Shown here piece by piece: positions 47,321-56,300 of a stretch of DNA of 64,000 nucleotides (positions are counted from its first letter, which is position 1; each line of letters begins with the position of its first letter). This DNA comes from an uncultured Aquimarina sp. GTDB taxonomy: Bacteria; Bacteroidota; Bacteroidia; Flavobacteriales; Flavobacteriaceae. A program made the position numbers and the translations under genes. The notes below the pieces were generated by a model. That model worked only from the letters and a program-made list of their open reading frames with translations. It made no database searches and had not been told where the DNA came from. Location: contig CANNFM010000002.1 in the NCBI GenBank assembly GCA_947503835.1, positions 248,001 through 312,000 on the forward strand, given 5' to 3'.

Positions 47321-47378
47321 CATTTCTTGTTAGGGTAAAAACGTTTCAATCTGTTATTAGCTAAAACAAACTTATAAT

Positions 47379-48119
47379 ATGAAACTGATTACAAAATGTA
47401 AAGCATTAGTATTTTTAGGATTATTTATTACAATCTCTTGTTCTGAAGATGATAACAACATACCCAATCCCACTGTCGGTAGCGGAATAAAAATTATGCC
47501 TCTGGGCGATTCTAGAATAGAAGGCGCAAGACCTGAGTTTGAAAGTTATCGCTATGAATTATGGAAAAACTTGGTAGCCGATAATTGGAAATTTGATTTT
47601 ACAGGACCATTAAAAGACGGGGCCAGTTATCCCCAGTTTATGAATATGAGTTTTGACAATGATCATGCTGGAGTTGGTGGTTTTACGACCCAGGATATTT
47701 TAAACAATATTCAAGAAGCATTAGCTTCAGGAACTCCAGATATAGTTTTGTTAGGAATTGGTGGTAACGACCTAACGGAAGGAGGCACTGTTTCGAATAC
47801 AATTACTAACATTAATCAAATTATAGACATTCTACAGGGTAGTAACAACAACATTATAATTTTCTTAGAACAAATCGCACCGGGTAGATCGGATTTTATG
47901 ACGCCCGAATTTACTGCCATATTTAATGAATTTAATAGTAGTATCACCGGTGTTGGAAACCAACAAACCACAACAACTTCTAAAGTAATAGTCGTAGACA
48001 TGGCGACAGGATGGAAAGATACCTACATGGCAGATGAAGTACATTACAACGTAGAAGGTGCAAAAGTTGTGGCCGACCGATATTACAATGCCATCACTCA
48101 ATCTATAGAAAAGCAATAA
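47379..48119 (+). CDS. SGNH/GDSL hydrolase lipoprotein (second paralogue)
   Basis: 246 residues. Lipobox FITISC, Cys21. Block I KIMPLGDSR with Ser45, GIGGNDLTEG, block V DEVHYNVEGAK. It agrees with the first paralogue along its whole length, including ESYRYELWKNLVA and QIAPGRSDFMTP. In block III it has GGND where the first has GTND. A tandem duplication later split by the EthD gene is a likely history. Confidence 0.9.
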   Translation: MKLITKCKALVFLGLFITISCSEDDNNIPNPTVGSGIKIMPLGDSRIEGARPEFESYRYELWKNLVADNWKFDFTGPLKDGASYPQFMNMSFDNDHAGVGGFTTQDILNNIQEALASGTPDIVLLGIGGNDLTEGGTVSNTITNINQIIDILQGSNNNIIIFLEQIAPGRSDFMTPEFTAIFNEFNSSITGVGNQQTTTTSKVIVVDMATGWKDTYMADEVHYNVEGAKVVADRYYNAITQSIEKQ

Positions 48120-48130
48120 TTTAATAACTA

Positions 48131-48155
48131 CTCAGTTTCAAAAAATGAAACTGAG
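48131..48155 (+). terminator. hairpin after the second SGNH gene
   Basis: Perfect 10-bp arms CTCAGTTTCA and TGAAACTGAG with a 5-base A loop. No T tract follows, so termination efficiency is uncertain. Confidence 0.55.
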
Positions 48156-48255
48156 ATATCCTATCCTTGTGACATTATTAATGTAAACTATACGAATATC
48201 TAGCATTAAAAAATCTAACTAAAGTAAATGGTGTGCTTTATTTATTTTTCGATGC

Positions 48256-48263
48256 TAATTTCG
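48256..48263 (+). promoter_or_regulatory. putative -7 box of recQ
   Basis: TAATTTCG, one change from TAnnTTTG, 13 bases before the recQ ATG. The -33 site is weak (TGTG at 48232-48235). A very short leader follows. Confidence 0.4.
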
Positions 48264-48276
48264 TTCTTTTGTACCT

Positions 48277-50421
48277 ATGCCAGAGCAACCACAAATCTTA
48301 GCGACTTTAAAAGAATATTTCGGTTATGATAGCTTCAGACCGTTACAGGAAGAAATAATAAATTCAATTTTTGAAGGTGATGACAACCTTGTGATTATGC
48401 CAACCGGTGGCGGAAAATCTATTTGTTATCAGCTTCCTGCTCTATTATTACCCGGAATAACATTGGTGATTTCGCCTTTGATTGCTTTAATGAAGGATCA
48501 AGTAGATGGATTATTGGCCAATGGCGTACAAGCAGCATTTATTAATAGTAGTCAGCATGAAAATGAACAACAAGAGATCTACCAAAAACTCATAGATAAA
48601 GAAATCAAGCTCTTGTATGTAGCGCCAGAGAGTTTAAGTTTTTTAGATAACATACTCGCACAAGTAACCATTAGTTTAATCGCTATAGATGAGGCTCATT
48701 GTATTTCGGCCTGGGGTCATGATTTTAGGCCCGCATATACGCAATTAGGGTATCTTAAAAACAAGTTTCCAGAAACTCCCGTTATTGCATTAACCGCTAC
48801 TGCCGATAAGGCTACAAGACAGGATATTTGTAATCAACTTAATATTCCTGATGCAACACAACATTTGGCCTCATTTGACCGTGAAAACTTAAGCCTGGAG
48901 GTGCGCCCTGGAAATAAAAGAATTGAACAGATTATTGATTTCTTAAAAGATAAACCCAATGATAACGGAATTATCTATTGTCTAAGTAGGAAAACAACAC
49001 AAATGTTAGCCGAAAAATTACAAAATCAAGGGTTTAAGGCTGAAGCATACCACGCCGGAATTGATCATCAAAAAAGAACAAACGTTCAAGAAGGTTTTAT
49101 TAATGATACCATTCAAATTGTTTGCGCTACGATCGCCTTCGGAATGGGAATCGACAAATCCAATGTACGATGGGTGATTCATTATAATCTGCCCAAAAAT
49201 ATTGAAGGTTATTATCAGGAAATTGGTCGTGCAGGACGAGATGGATTACCATCTTTCACCCTACTCTTTCATAGCTACGCCGATGTTGTGCAATTGCAAA
49301 AATTTGCAGACATGTCTGGCAATAAAGAGGTACAATTAGCCAAACTAGATCGCATGAAACAATATGCCGAATCTTTAAGCTGCAGGCGTAAAATTTTACT
49401 GAGTTATTTCGGCGAATTAATCCAAGAAGATTGTGGTAATTGTGATGTATGTAAAAACCCTCCTACTTTTATTGATGGGACAATCATTGCTCAAAAAGCA
49501 TTATCAACAGTAACCAGAATCAAAGAACAGGAACCTATTGGTACGGTTATCGATGTATTAAGAGGAGCTCAAAATGCAGCAGTATATGATAAAGAATACC
49601 AAAACCTAAAAACATATGGTATTGGCAGTGATATTTCATGGAGAGATTGGCAACAATATATCATTCAGCTAATCAATCAAGGATACCTGGAAATTGCATT
49701 TCATCAAAATAATAAACTGAAAATAACACAGCTCTCTAAAAAAGTACTATTTGAAGGTGAAAAAATAAGCTTAGCCAATCTTAAAGACATAGAAAAAGCT
49801 AAAGAAGCTATTGTTCAAATATCTAATAAAACCAAAGCGAATACTTTATTCGAAAAATTACGAGAACTTAGGTTAGAACTAGCTAAAGAGGCAGGAATTC
49901 CGGCTTATCAAATCTTTAGTGATGCTACATTGAAAGAAATGGAACAACATCGTCCTATGAGCGATGATGAATTCTTGCAAATAAGTGGTGTAGGAAGACA
50001 GAAAATGCAAAACTATGGATATCAGTTTATAAAAACGATCATTGATTTTTCTGCCGAAAAAACAAAACCTAAGAAAAAGAAAAGTTCAAAAAAAGGCAAT
50101 ACACATAAAGAAACCTTGTCTTTGTACAAAGAAGGATTGTCGATAGAAGAAATAGCAACTACACGAAAACTTGCTCAGTCTACCGTATTTTCTCATCTTA
50201 TGAAGTTATACCAAGATGGAGAAAATATTGATTTAGCACAATTTATAAATAAAGCAGATCTACTTGCAGTTAAAAAGGCAAAAGAAGAACTGGATAGCCC
50301 CGAAGGGTTAAAACCATACTTTGCCTATTTTGAAGAAGCTGTGGATTATAATACAATCCGATTAGCGCTATTATTATTAGAAAAAGACGCATTGAAAATG
50401 ACAACCAATGACAACCAATAA
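48277..50421 (+). CDS. recQ: ATP-dependent DNA helicase RecQ
   Basis: 714 residues. Helicase motifs: Walker A MPTGGGKSICYQ at about 46-57, DEAHCISAWGHDFRP, then GRAGRDGLPS motif VI. Zinc-binding Cys cluster CRRKILLSYF...CGNCDVC follows, winged helix, and an HRDC domain at about 515-590. C-terminal residues after 620 form an extra HTH-type region (SIEEIATTRKLAQSTVF). It unwinds forks and recombination intermediates. The last 14 bases overlap the next gene. Confidence 0.97.
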   Translation: MPEQPQILATLKEYFGYDSFRPLQEEIINSIFEGDDNLVIMPTGGGKSICYQLPALLLPGITLVISPLIALMKDQVDGLLANGVQAAFINSSQHENEQQEIYQKLIDKEIKLLYVAPESLSFLDNILAQVTISLIAIDEAHCISAWGHDFRPAYTQLGYLKNKFPETPVIALTATADKATRQDICNQLNIPDATQHLASFDRENLSLEVRPGNKRIEQIIDFLKDKPNDNGIIYCLSRKTTQMLAEKLQNQGFKAEAYHAGIDHQKRTNVQEGFINDTIQIVCATIAFGMGIDKSNVRWVIHYNLPKNIEGYYQEIGRAGRDGLPSFTLLFHSYADVVQLQKFADMSGNKEVQLAKLDRMKQYAESLSCRRKILLSYFGELIQEDCGNCDVCKNPPTFIDGTIIAQKALSTVTRIKEQEPIGTVIDVLRGAQNAAVYDKEYQNLKTYGIGSDISWRDWQQYIIQLINQGYLEIAFHQNNKLKITQLSKKVLFEGEKISLANLKDIEKAKEAIVQISNKTKANTLFEKLRELRLELAKEAGIPAYQIFSDATLKEMEQHRPMSDDEFLQISGVGRQKMQNYGYQFIKTIIDFSAEKTKPKKKKSSKKGNTHKETLSLYKEGLSIEEIATTRKLAQSTVFSHLMKLYQDGENIDLAQFINKADLLAVKKAKEELDSPEGLKPYFAYFEEAVDYNTIRLALLLLEKDALKMTTNDNQ

Positions 50422-51475
50422 TTCACCAGGGATACAATCACATATTATATTTGGAGCCGGATTAATTGGTGGTTTTCTTGGAGGCGTACTTACTTCTTTA
50501 CATATAAATACAACACTAGTTTGTAGACCAAGTGTTAAGCAAAAACTAAGTAATGGACTTAAATTAACTGACTATTCAGGAAACAAAAAAGAAGTAAAAA
50601 CTCTTCGTATTTTAACTCAAGATGATATACCAAAAATCTCTAATGAAGAGCATTTTTGTGATTTTCTTTGGATTACTGTAAAATGCACCGGGATTGATCA
50701 AGCAAGTAAAGATATTTCCCCTTTAGTTGGACCAAATACTACAATCCTTTGTTGCCAAAACGGGTTGGGCTCAGAAAAAGTAATACAACAAGAGTACCCC
50801 AATAATATAGTACTAAGAGTTATGGTTCCTTTTAATGTTGCCGAACCTGTTTCAGGGCATTTACACCGAGGATCAGAAGGAACATTATCTATAGAAATAA
50901 GTGAGTTACAATCGACACTAATACCTTCATTAGTGAAGAGCATAAACTCTCCTCTAATGCCAGTGACTTGTACTACCGAAATGCAGTCATTATTATGGGC
51001 AAAACTGCAATTAAACTTGGGTAATAGTGTAAATGCATTAGCAGACATTCCTGTAAAAACTATGTTGGAGCAGCGAGAATACAGGTTGGTTATAGCTGCA
51101 CTTATGAACGAATTACTTTTGGTAACTAAAGCTCTTCATATAAAGCTTCCGAAATTAACTGCGGTACCAGCAAAATATCTCCCGGTAGTACTTCGTCTGC
51201 CAAATTTATTATTTACTATTGTTGCCAACAAAATGTTGGCAATTGATCCAACAGTAAGAACTTCGATGTGGTGGGATCTATCTCAGGGTAAAACGACCGA
51301 AATAGAGTATCTAAATGGGGCTATTGTAAATATTGCAAAAGAAGTAAAGGTAAATTGTTATGCAAATGAGAAAATCATATCGCTTATAAAACAAATAGAA
51401 CAAGCAAACGAGCAAAAGGGATCAAGAAAAGCAATTTCGGGTAAAGAATTATTACTGGAAATTAAAAAAGGATAA
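50408..51475 (+). CDS. panE: 2-dehydropantoate 2-reductase (ketopantoate reductase) family
   Basis: 355 residues. N-terminal Rossmann motif GAGLIGGFLGG near 17-27, central NGLGSEKVI, then a helical C-terminal domain with the Lys-containing KLQLNLGNSVNALADIP. PanE makes pantoate for coenzyme A. The C-terminal domain is longer than that of E. coli PanE (303 residues), so another small 2-oxo-acid could be the substrate. It starts inside the end of recQ, in another frame, through a 10-base duplication. Confidence 0.85.
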   Translation: MTTNNSPGIQSHIIFGAGLIGGFLGGVLTSLHINTTLVCRPSVKQKLSNGLKLTDYSGNKKEVKTLRILTQDDIPKISNEEHFCDFLWITVKCTGIDQASKDISPLVGPNTTILCCQNGLGSEKVIQQEYPNNIVLRVMVPFNVAEPVSGHLHRGSEGTLSIEISELQSTLIPSLVKSINSPLMPVTCTTEMQSLLWAKLQLNLGNSVNALADIPVKTMLEQREYRLVIAALMNELLLVTKALHIKLPKLTAVPAKYLPVVLRLPNLLFTIVANKMLAIDPTVRTSMWWDLSQGKTTEIEYLNGAIVNIAKEVKVNCYANEKIISLIKQIEQANEQKGSRKAISGKELLLEIKKG

Positions 51476-51495
51476 ATAGTACTCCTCAATCATTT

Positions 51496-52134
51496 TTATA
51501 CGTTCTTCGAAAAGTATTTCTTATCACTATCAGACACAAGTGGGTCTACCAGAGCTTTATTTAAGATGTTTTTATGTTTTTCTTCTTCATAATGAAACAT
51601 TAACGTATTCAATTCTGCGATTGTTATTCCGTTGGCATGCTCTTCTTCTAAGATCAATTCATCATTAACTTTTACAAATCCAGGTGTCAAAATTCTAACA
51701 TATACGCCCGAAAACAAAGAATCAATAAATTGTTTAATAATTTTTTGATTACCGAAACGAACGCCTAATTTATAACAAGGTTGTCTAGGTCGTGAAACCT
51801 GTACCGCAGCTTCTCCTAATTTATAAATACTTCCAATCTTTATGTTATGTTCATCAAACCCTTCAACAGTAAGGTTTTCACCAAACATTCCGTGTTGCCA
51901 ATCCAAATCAGGATATTTTTCTTTCCAATATGGATAATGATCAATCGAGTATAAATAGCAAGCTTTATCAACTCCGCCATGATATCTTCGATCAATAACG
52001 TGGTCCCCGTTAACATCTTCTTTATCCAAATAAATGGGTTTATCAACTGGATATTTATAGATTCCGGTTTTAACCTCTTTACCTCTCCAGGAAATAATCT
52101 TTGGTTCGGCAATGTTGGTAGCAATAACTTTCAT
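51496..52134 (-). CDS. MOSC domain-containing protein (YiiM-like)
   Basis: 212 residues, one MOSC domain. Conserved Cys in SRPRQPCYKLGVRF near residue 120, and HGMFGENLTVEG near 81. YiiM-type MOSC proteins reduce N-hydroxylated compounds using molybdenum cofactor bound at the Cys. It follows the TruA-like gene by 5 bases and so is in the same transcript. Cytoplasmic. Confidence 0.92.
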   Translation of the reverse strand: MKVIATNIAEPKIISWRGKEVKTGIYKYPVDKPIYLDKEDVNGDHVIDRRYHGGVDKACYLYSIDHYPYWKEKYPDLDWQHGMFGENLTVEGFDEHNIKIGSIYKLGEAAVQVSRPRQPCYKLGVRFGNQKIIKQFIDSLFSGVYVRILTPGFVKVNDELILEEEHANGITIAELNTLMFHYEEEKHKNILNKALVDPLVSDSDKKYFSKNV

Positions 52135-52139
52135 GTATC

Positions 52140-52928
52140 TTACGATTTAAGTTCAACAGAATTTAGTATTAACCCAGAACCAGGCACTATATGTTCTAAT
52201 ACAATTTCTTCGGCATTGGGATTTAGAGTCTGTTTAATAAAATCTATATCTATTTTTCCTTTACCTAAGTCTACTAATGCTCCCATCATTAAACGTATTT
52301 GATTTCTTTTAAAACCTTCTCCTTTAACTTGTAAAAGATAACTTTGTTCTGGGAAAAAATTTGCGGTATACACATCATTCGTTTTTATTTCACAATGTGT
52401 TATCTCTCCTTCAAGAATTGTTTTTTCTGAAGGACGATGACAATAGGATCTAAAATTATGTTTTCCTTCAAACAATTTTGCTGCTTCTTGCATTAAAGTT
52501 ATGTTAAGCTCTTCGGTGACATTGTACATAAATGGAGCGCAAAAAGGATGAAATTTATCTCCAAATGAAAACAAATACAAATATTCCTTAATCTTCGGCG
52601 ATTGAATAATATTAAAATGTTCGTCGGTCTCTTCTATACATATAGCTCTTATATCCTGTGGTAAATTTTGATTAAACAAGGGATAAAAAACGTCGAGATC
52701 TAGAGGGTTATGATCTACAAATAGTTCAATATACGCTTGATTTGCAGATACTTTTGCATCGGTTCTTCCGGCTGCCAATATCTTAAAATCATTAGAATCC
52801 AAAACATAGCTGATCGTACGCTCTACCATGCGTTGTAATGTATTCACTTTGGGTTGTTTTTGCCAACCATGATATCTAAACCCTAAATATTGTAACTGAA
52901 TAAGATAATAGAAACGTTTTCGAAACAT
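52140..52928 (-). CDS. TruA-like tRNA pseudouridine synthase (altered active-site motif)
   Basis: 262 residues. The fold and N-terminal LQYLGFRYHGWQKQP match TruA. The catalytic Asp is kept in AAGRTDAKVSANQ but the residues after it differ from the usual GRTDAGVHA; in particular the Val-His is changed to Val-Ser. C-terminal RNQIRLMMGALVDLGKG is standard. Most flavobacteria also carry a normal TruA, so this may be a paralogue with another target uridine. Operon with MOSC. Confidence 0.85.
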   Translation of the reverse strand: MFRKRFYYLIQLQYLGFRYHGWQKQPKVNTLQRMVERTISYVLDSNDFKILAAGRTDAKVSANQAYIELFVDHNPLDLDVFYPLFNQNLPQDIRAICIEETDEHFNIIQSPKIKEYLYLFSFGDKFHPFCAPFMYNVTEELNITLMQEAAKLFEGKHNFRSYCHRPSEKTILEGEITHCEIKTNDVYTANFFPEQSYLLQVKGEGFKRNQIRLMMGALVDLGKGKIDIDFIKQTLNPNAEEIVLEHIVPGSGLILNSVELKS

Positions 52929-53078
52929 TGAGCAAAAAATTAAAATCTATCCGAATATAGATAAATTATGTATTTCAACGATTATTTAGTGGTTTTTAAT
53001 CCTAAAATTATACAAAAACAACGTCGTAATTTGTTATATTTGAGTAAATCAATTTAATAATTTAAAATCAACTTAGTT

Positions 53079-53456
53079 ATGGTAAAAGCTAAATATCAAG
53101 GTGTATTAGACTTAGGACAAAAGTTAAATATTCAAGATGGTGATGTTTCTGAAGAAAACGGTACTCTTAAAATAAAAGGAACCGCAAACACTCAATACGA
53201 AAAAAATCAACTTTGGGATAAAATTAAAGAAATAGGTGGTGATTCTCCTTCTGATATTGTGGCTGATATTCAAGTAGCTGATACTTCAATATATCACAAA
53301 CATACAGTTAAAAGTGGAGAGTCATTAAGTAAAATCGCTAAACATTATTATGGTGACCCAATGAAATACAAAGCTATTTTTGAGGCAAACACTAATATTC
53401 TTAAAAATCCAGATGTTATACATCCTGATCAGGAATTAGTTATCCCAAATCTATAA
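53079..53456 (+). CDS. BON/LysM domain protein (Kbp-like)
   Basis: 125 residues. Residues about 1-70 form a BON-like domain (short alpha-beta, ENGTLKIKGTANTQYEKNQLWDKI), and 73-123 one LysM domain (YHKHTVKSGESLSKIAKHYYGDP...PDVIHPDQELVIP). The layout matches E. coli Kbp (YgaU), a cytoplasmic potassium-binding protein. No signal peptide, which supports a cytoplasmic rather than cell-wall role. A strong terminator follows. Confidence 0.92.
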   Translation: MVKAKYQGVLDLGQKLNIQDGDVSEENGTLKIKGTANTQYEKNQLWDKIKEIGGDSPSDIVADIQVADTSIYHKHTVKSGESLSKIAKHYYGDPMKYKAIFEANTNILKNPDVIHPDQELVIPNL

Positions 53457-53482
53457 AAATAAGATTCACTTATAATAAAAAT

Positions 53483-53512
53483 AAAAAGACCACTATATGT
53501 GGTCTTTTTTAT
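53483..53512 (+). terminator. terminator of the LysM gene
   Basis: AAAAAGACCAC (53483-53493) and GTGGTCTTTTT (53499-53509) pair perfectly, 5-base loop, T run to 53512. Confidence 0.92.
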
Positions 53513-53761
53513 ATCTATATAACATATTTTCATTTAGTTAAAGTGATCATAACGGCTATCTAATCTCTTCTTTTAAACCATTATCACTTAACCATATAGC
53601 CGCAATTGTGTATGTAAATATTGGTATTTTGGTTAATTTTATACTTGTAATTTTTCACAAATTGTGTATTTCATCGAAAAAAAGCCTCTAAAAATTGTAA
53701 AATTGCTAATAAAACTATGGTAAAACCGTAATTTTATCATAATAACCTATACTCAACTCAC

Positions 53762-54127
53762 ATGACTAAATATCTATTTTTAATTTTTACATTATTTTCT
53801 ATTGCCCAATATGGTCAGTCTTTATCTAAAACTTCTATAATATATGAGTTCGAAGATCAAGTTATAATGAACAATGGCAAACATTATCAAACACTAGTTG
53901 AAAAACCTTTTTTTGAAATTTCGGATACCACAATACAAAGATATATTCAACTTGAAGATCATGTATTAAGATTAAATCGTGTCCTGGTACTAAAAAATGA
54001 AAGTGAGTATACCGAACTTATCGAATGGGTAAAGGATGATTTTAGGTTTTACAAATCTAGAGCGATTATTGATTATGATAGTAAAAAAAATAATGCTTCA
54101 GGTTCGAATACACTCACAAAAGATTAA
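53762..54127 (+). CDS. small secreted protein of unknown function
   Basis: 121 residues with a Sec signal peptide (1-18, AQYGQ). Mature part: beta-rich, about 100 residues, Tyr- and Ile-rich, with FYKSRAI near the end and a Ser/Asn-rich tail. No family recognised. Its last four bases overlap the end of cmk on the other strand. Possibly periplasmic. Confidence 0.7.
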   Translation: MTKYLFLIFTLFSIAQYGQSLSKTSIIYEFEDQVIMNNGKHYQTLVEKPFFEISDTTIQRYIQLEDHVLRLNRVLVLKNESEYTELIEWVKDDFRFYKSRAIIDYDSKKNNASGSNTLTKD

Positions 54128-54822
54128 GCTCTAGCAATTGCGGTTTTGGCAAGTTGTAAAATTTGTTCAAACTGTTCTTGTAATGTAAGATTAGAATTAT
54201 CTATTTTGACAGCATCACCCGCTTGTCGAAGAGGAGAGTCTTTTCTTGTGCTATCAATATGATCTCTATTAACTACATTTTTTAAGACATCTTCATAGCT
54301 AACTTCTTCTCCTCTCTCTGTAAGTTCTTTGAATCGGCGTTCGGCTCTATCTTTAGCAGTAGCAGTCATAAATAATTTAAGTTCTGCTTTTGGAAAAACT
54401 ACGGTTCCAATGTCCCGACCATCCATTACAATGCCTTTATCTATACCCATTTGATGTTGCTGTTCCACTAATTTCTTACGAACCATTGATACAGCTGCGA
54501 TCTTACTCACATGCTTTGATACTTCTAAAGTTCTAATTTCCCGTTCTACATTCTCTCCATTAAGTAAAACCTCTGCAATTCCAGTTTTTGGATTTACTTC
54601 AAATCTAATATTGATTTCTGATAATACCTCTTCTAACTTATCTTTCTCAAAGTGATAAGGACCAATAAGTGCTTTTCGCATTGCGTACAAGGCAACTGCC
54701 CGATACATGGCTCCAGTATCGACATAAATATACCCTAATGCCTTTGCTAATTGTTTTGCAACTGTGCTTTTTCCTGTTGAAGAATGACCATCAATAGCTA
54801 TTATTATCTTCTTATCGCTCAA
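54124..54822 (-). CDS. cmk: cytidylate kinase
   Basis: 232 residues. P-loop DGHSSTGKST near 10-19 with the SSTGKST form typical of Cmk. GAMYRAVALYA follows, then the NMP-binding MDGRDIGTVVFP near residue 133 and the lid DRAERRFKEL. It phosphorylates CMP and dCMP. Overlaps the convergent secreted-protein gene by four bases. Cytoplasmic, essential in many bacteria. Confidence 0.96.
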   Translation of the reverse strand: MSDKKIIIAIDGHSSTGKSTVAKQLAKALGYIYVDTGAMYRAVALYAMRKALIGPYHFEKDKLEEVLSEINIRFEVNPKTGIAEVLLNGENVEREIRTLEVSKHVSKIAAVSMVRKKLVEQQHQMGIDKGIVMDGRDIGTVVFPKAELKLFMTATAKDRAERRFKELTERGEEVSYEDVLKNVVNRDHIDSTRKDSPLRQAGDAVKIDNSNLTLQEQFEQILQLAKTAIARA

Positions 54823-55195
54823 ATCTTAGAAAATTTATGTTAGGAATACATATTTGTACCTCTTCAAAATCAAAAATAAATGAAACTATCTTGAAAAAAT
54901 GATTTTAAAGGAAAAAAGTTATAACAAATTTAGAAAGGCCTTTTGTACTCTAATTTCCCCTTCTTTTTGCACTTTACTCAACAATGTAGATGGATACCAG
55001 TACTGTACTCAATTGAATACGTATAAAATTGCCTTAAATTATGTGTACTATACTAGTAAAAAACTTCAATAAAACACAATAATTACACTTTATCGAAGTT
55101 ATTAAACCTTTAAACGTTTATTGCATGGCTATAAGTTACTCTTAATACCGGATCCCCCGAGATCTACAACATACATTAACCAAATCGAATACATT
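54823..55195. other. 373-base divergent gene-free stretch
   Basis: Between cmk (leftward) and the MreB paralogue (rightward). Short palindromes (CAGTACTG near 54993, TCAATTGA near 55010) but no long hairpin, RNA gene or convincing promoter pair was found. Confidence 0.4.
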
Positions 55196-56236
55196 ATGGG
55201 CTTCTTTGATTTTTTAACGGATAAGATTGCAATAGATCTGGGTACTTCAAACACACTCATTACCCACAAAGGGAAAATAGTAGTAAACAACCCATCAATT
55301 ATAACCATGAATCAAATTACCGGAAAAATCATTGCCGTAGGCAGAGAAGCCGGTATGATGAGAGGTAAGATTAATAAAAACATTAAAACTATCTATCCTT
55401 TTAAGGATGGAGTCATCTCAAATTTTGATGCTTCAGAGAAGATGTTAAAAGCATTTATTAAAAAACTATCTTCTATTAATGCATCAGTCTTTACAACCTC
55501 TTACAATATGATCATTTCTATTCCTTGCGGAAGCACCGAAGTGGAAATGCGTGCTGTAAAAGAATCTGCAAAACGTTTGAATGCTAAAAATGTTTTCCTT
55601 ATACATGAACCTATTGCTGCGGCTATTGGTGGTGGTATCGATGTTTTAGAACCCAAAGGGAATATGATCGTAGATATTGGAGGTGGTACCACAGAGGTTG
55701 CTATTATTTCTTTAGGAAGAATTATTAGTGGACAATCAGTTAAAATAGCCGGCAATACATTTAATGAAGATATAGTGCATTATATTCGTGAGTCTCGAAA
55801 TCTACATATCGGAGAGTATATGGCCGAGAAAATAAAGATACAAATTGGTGCTGCCGTTAATATATTAGAATCTCCTCCAGAAAATATGGCTGTAGAAGGA
55901 AGAGACTTACTTACAGGAAAACCAAAGCAAATTACATTATCCTATAAAGAAATTGAAAAGAGTTTAGATAAATCTATTACACAAATTGAAAATGCAATTC
56001 TGGATACATTATCAGAAATTCCGCCAGAATTATCTGCAGACGTCTATAAATCGGGTATATATCTAACTGGTGGGGGATCAATGTTACGGGGATTAGATGA
56101 ACGATTATCTAAAGCAACAGATCTACCGGTTCATTTAGGTGACAGTCCATTAAAAACTGTAGTAAAAGGTAGTGAGATCGTATTAAAAAACTTAGACAAA
56201 TATTCTACTGTTTTAGTCGAAAAAATGCGACGATAA
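55196..56236 (+). CDS. MreB/Mbl-family actin-like protein, second-type copy
   Basis: 346 residues from ATG 55196; a longer reading from 55121 adds 25 non-homologous residues and is rejected because MGFFDFLTDKIAIDLGTSN is the normal start. Actin nucleotide motifs: IDLGTSN (phosphate 1), DIGGGTTEVAIIS (phosphate 2) and TGGGSMLRGLDE (adenosine). No mreC, mreD, pbp2 or rodA follow, whereas the usual mreB leads an mreBCD cluster. It is thus likely a paralogue or stand-alone MreB. Confidence 0.92.
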   Translation: MGFFDFLTDKIAIDLGTSNTLITHKGKIVVNNPSIITMNQITGKIIAVGREAGMMRGKINKNIKTIYPFKDGVISNFDASEKMLKAFIKKLSSINASVFTTSYNMIISIPCGSTEVEMRAVKESAKRLNAKNVFLIHEPIAAAIGGGIDVLEPKGNMIVDIGGGTTEVAIISLGRIISGQSVKIAGNTFNEDIVHYIRESRNLHIGEYMAEKIKIQIGAAVNILESPPENMAVEGRDLLTGKPKQITLSYKEIEKSLDKSITQIENAILDTLSEIPPELSADVYKSGIYLTGGGSMLRGLDERLSKATDLPVHLGDSPLKTVVKGSEIVLKNLDKYSTVLVEKMRR

Positions 56237-56261
56237 TTTTTAATTCTAACAAAGAATACAT

Positions 56262-56293
56262 AAAAAAAGCAGAACATATGTTCTGCTTTTTTT
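56262..56293. terminator. bidirectional terminator between MreB-like gene and lon
   Basis: A palindrome centred at 56277-56278 (AGCAGAACATATGTTCTGCT) flanked by A on the left and T on the right, between two convergent genes. Confidence 0.9.
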
Positions 56294-56300
56294 ACGCTTT

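Noticed and set aside
47126..47338. Plus-strand frame overlapping the EthD gene end
   Set aside because: It is out of frame with the real EthD gene, and its end covers the terminator hairpin.
53079..53456. LysM protein as a cell-wall hydrolase
   Set aside because: There is no signal peptide or hydrolase domain; the BON plus LysM layout is that of cytoplasmic Kbp.
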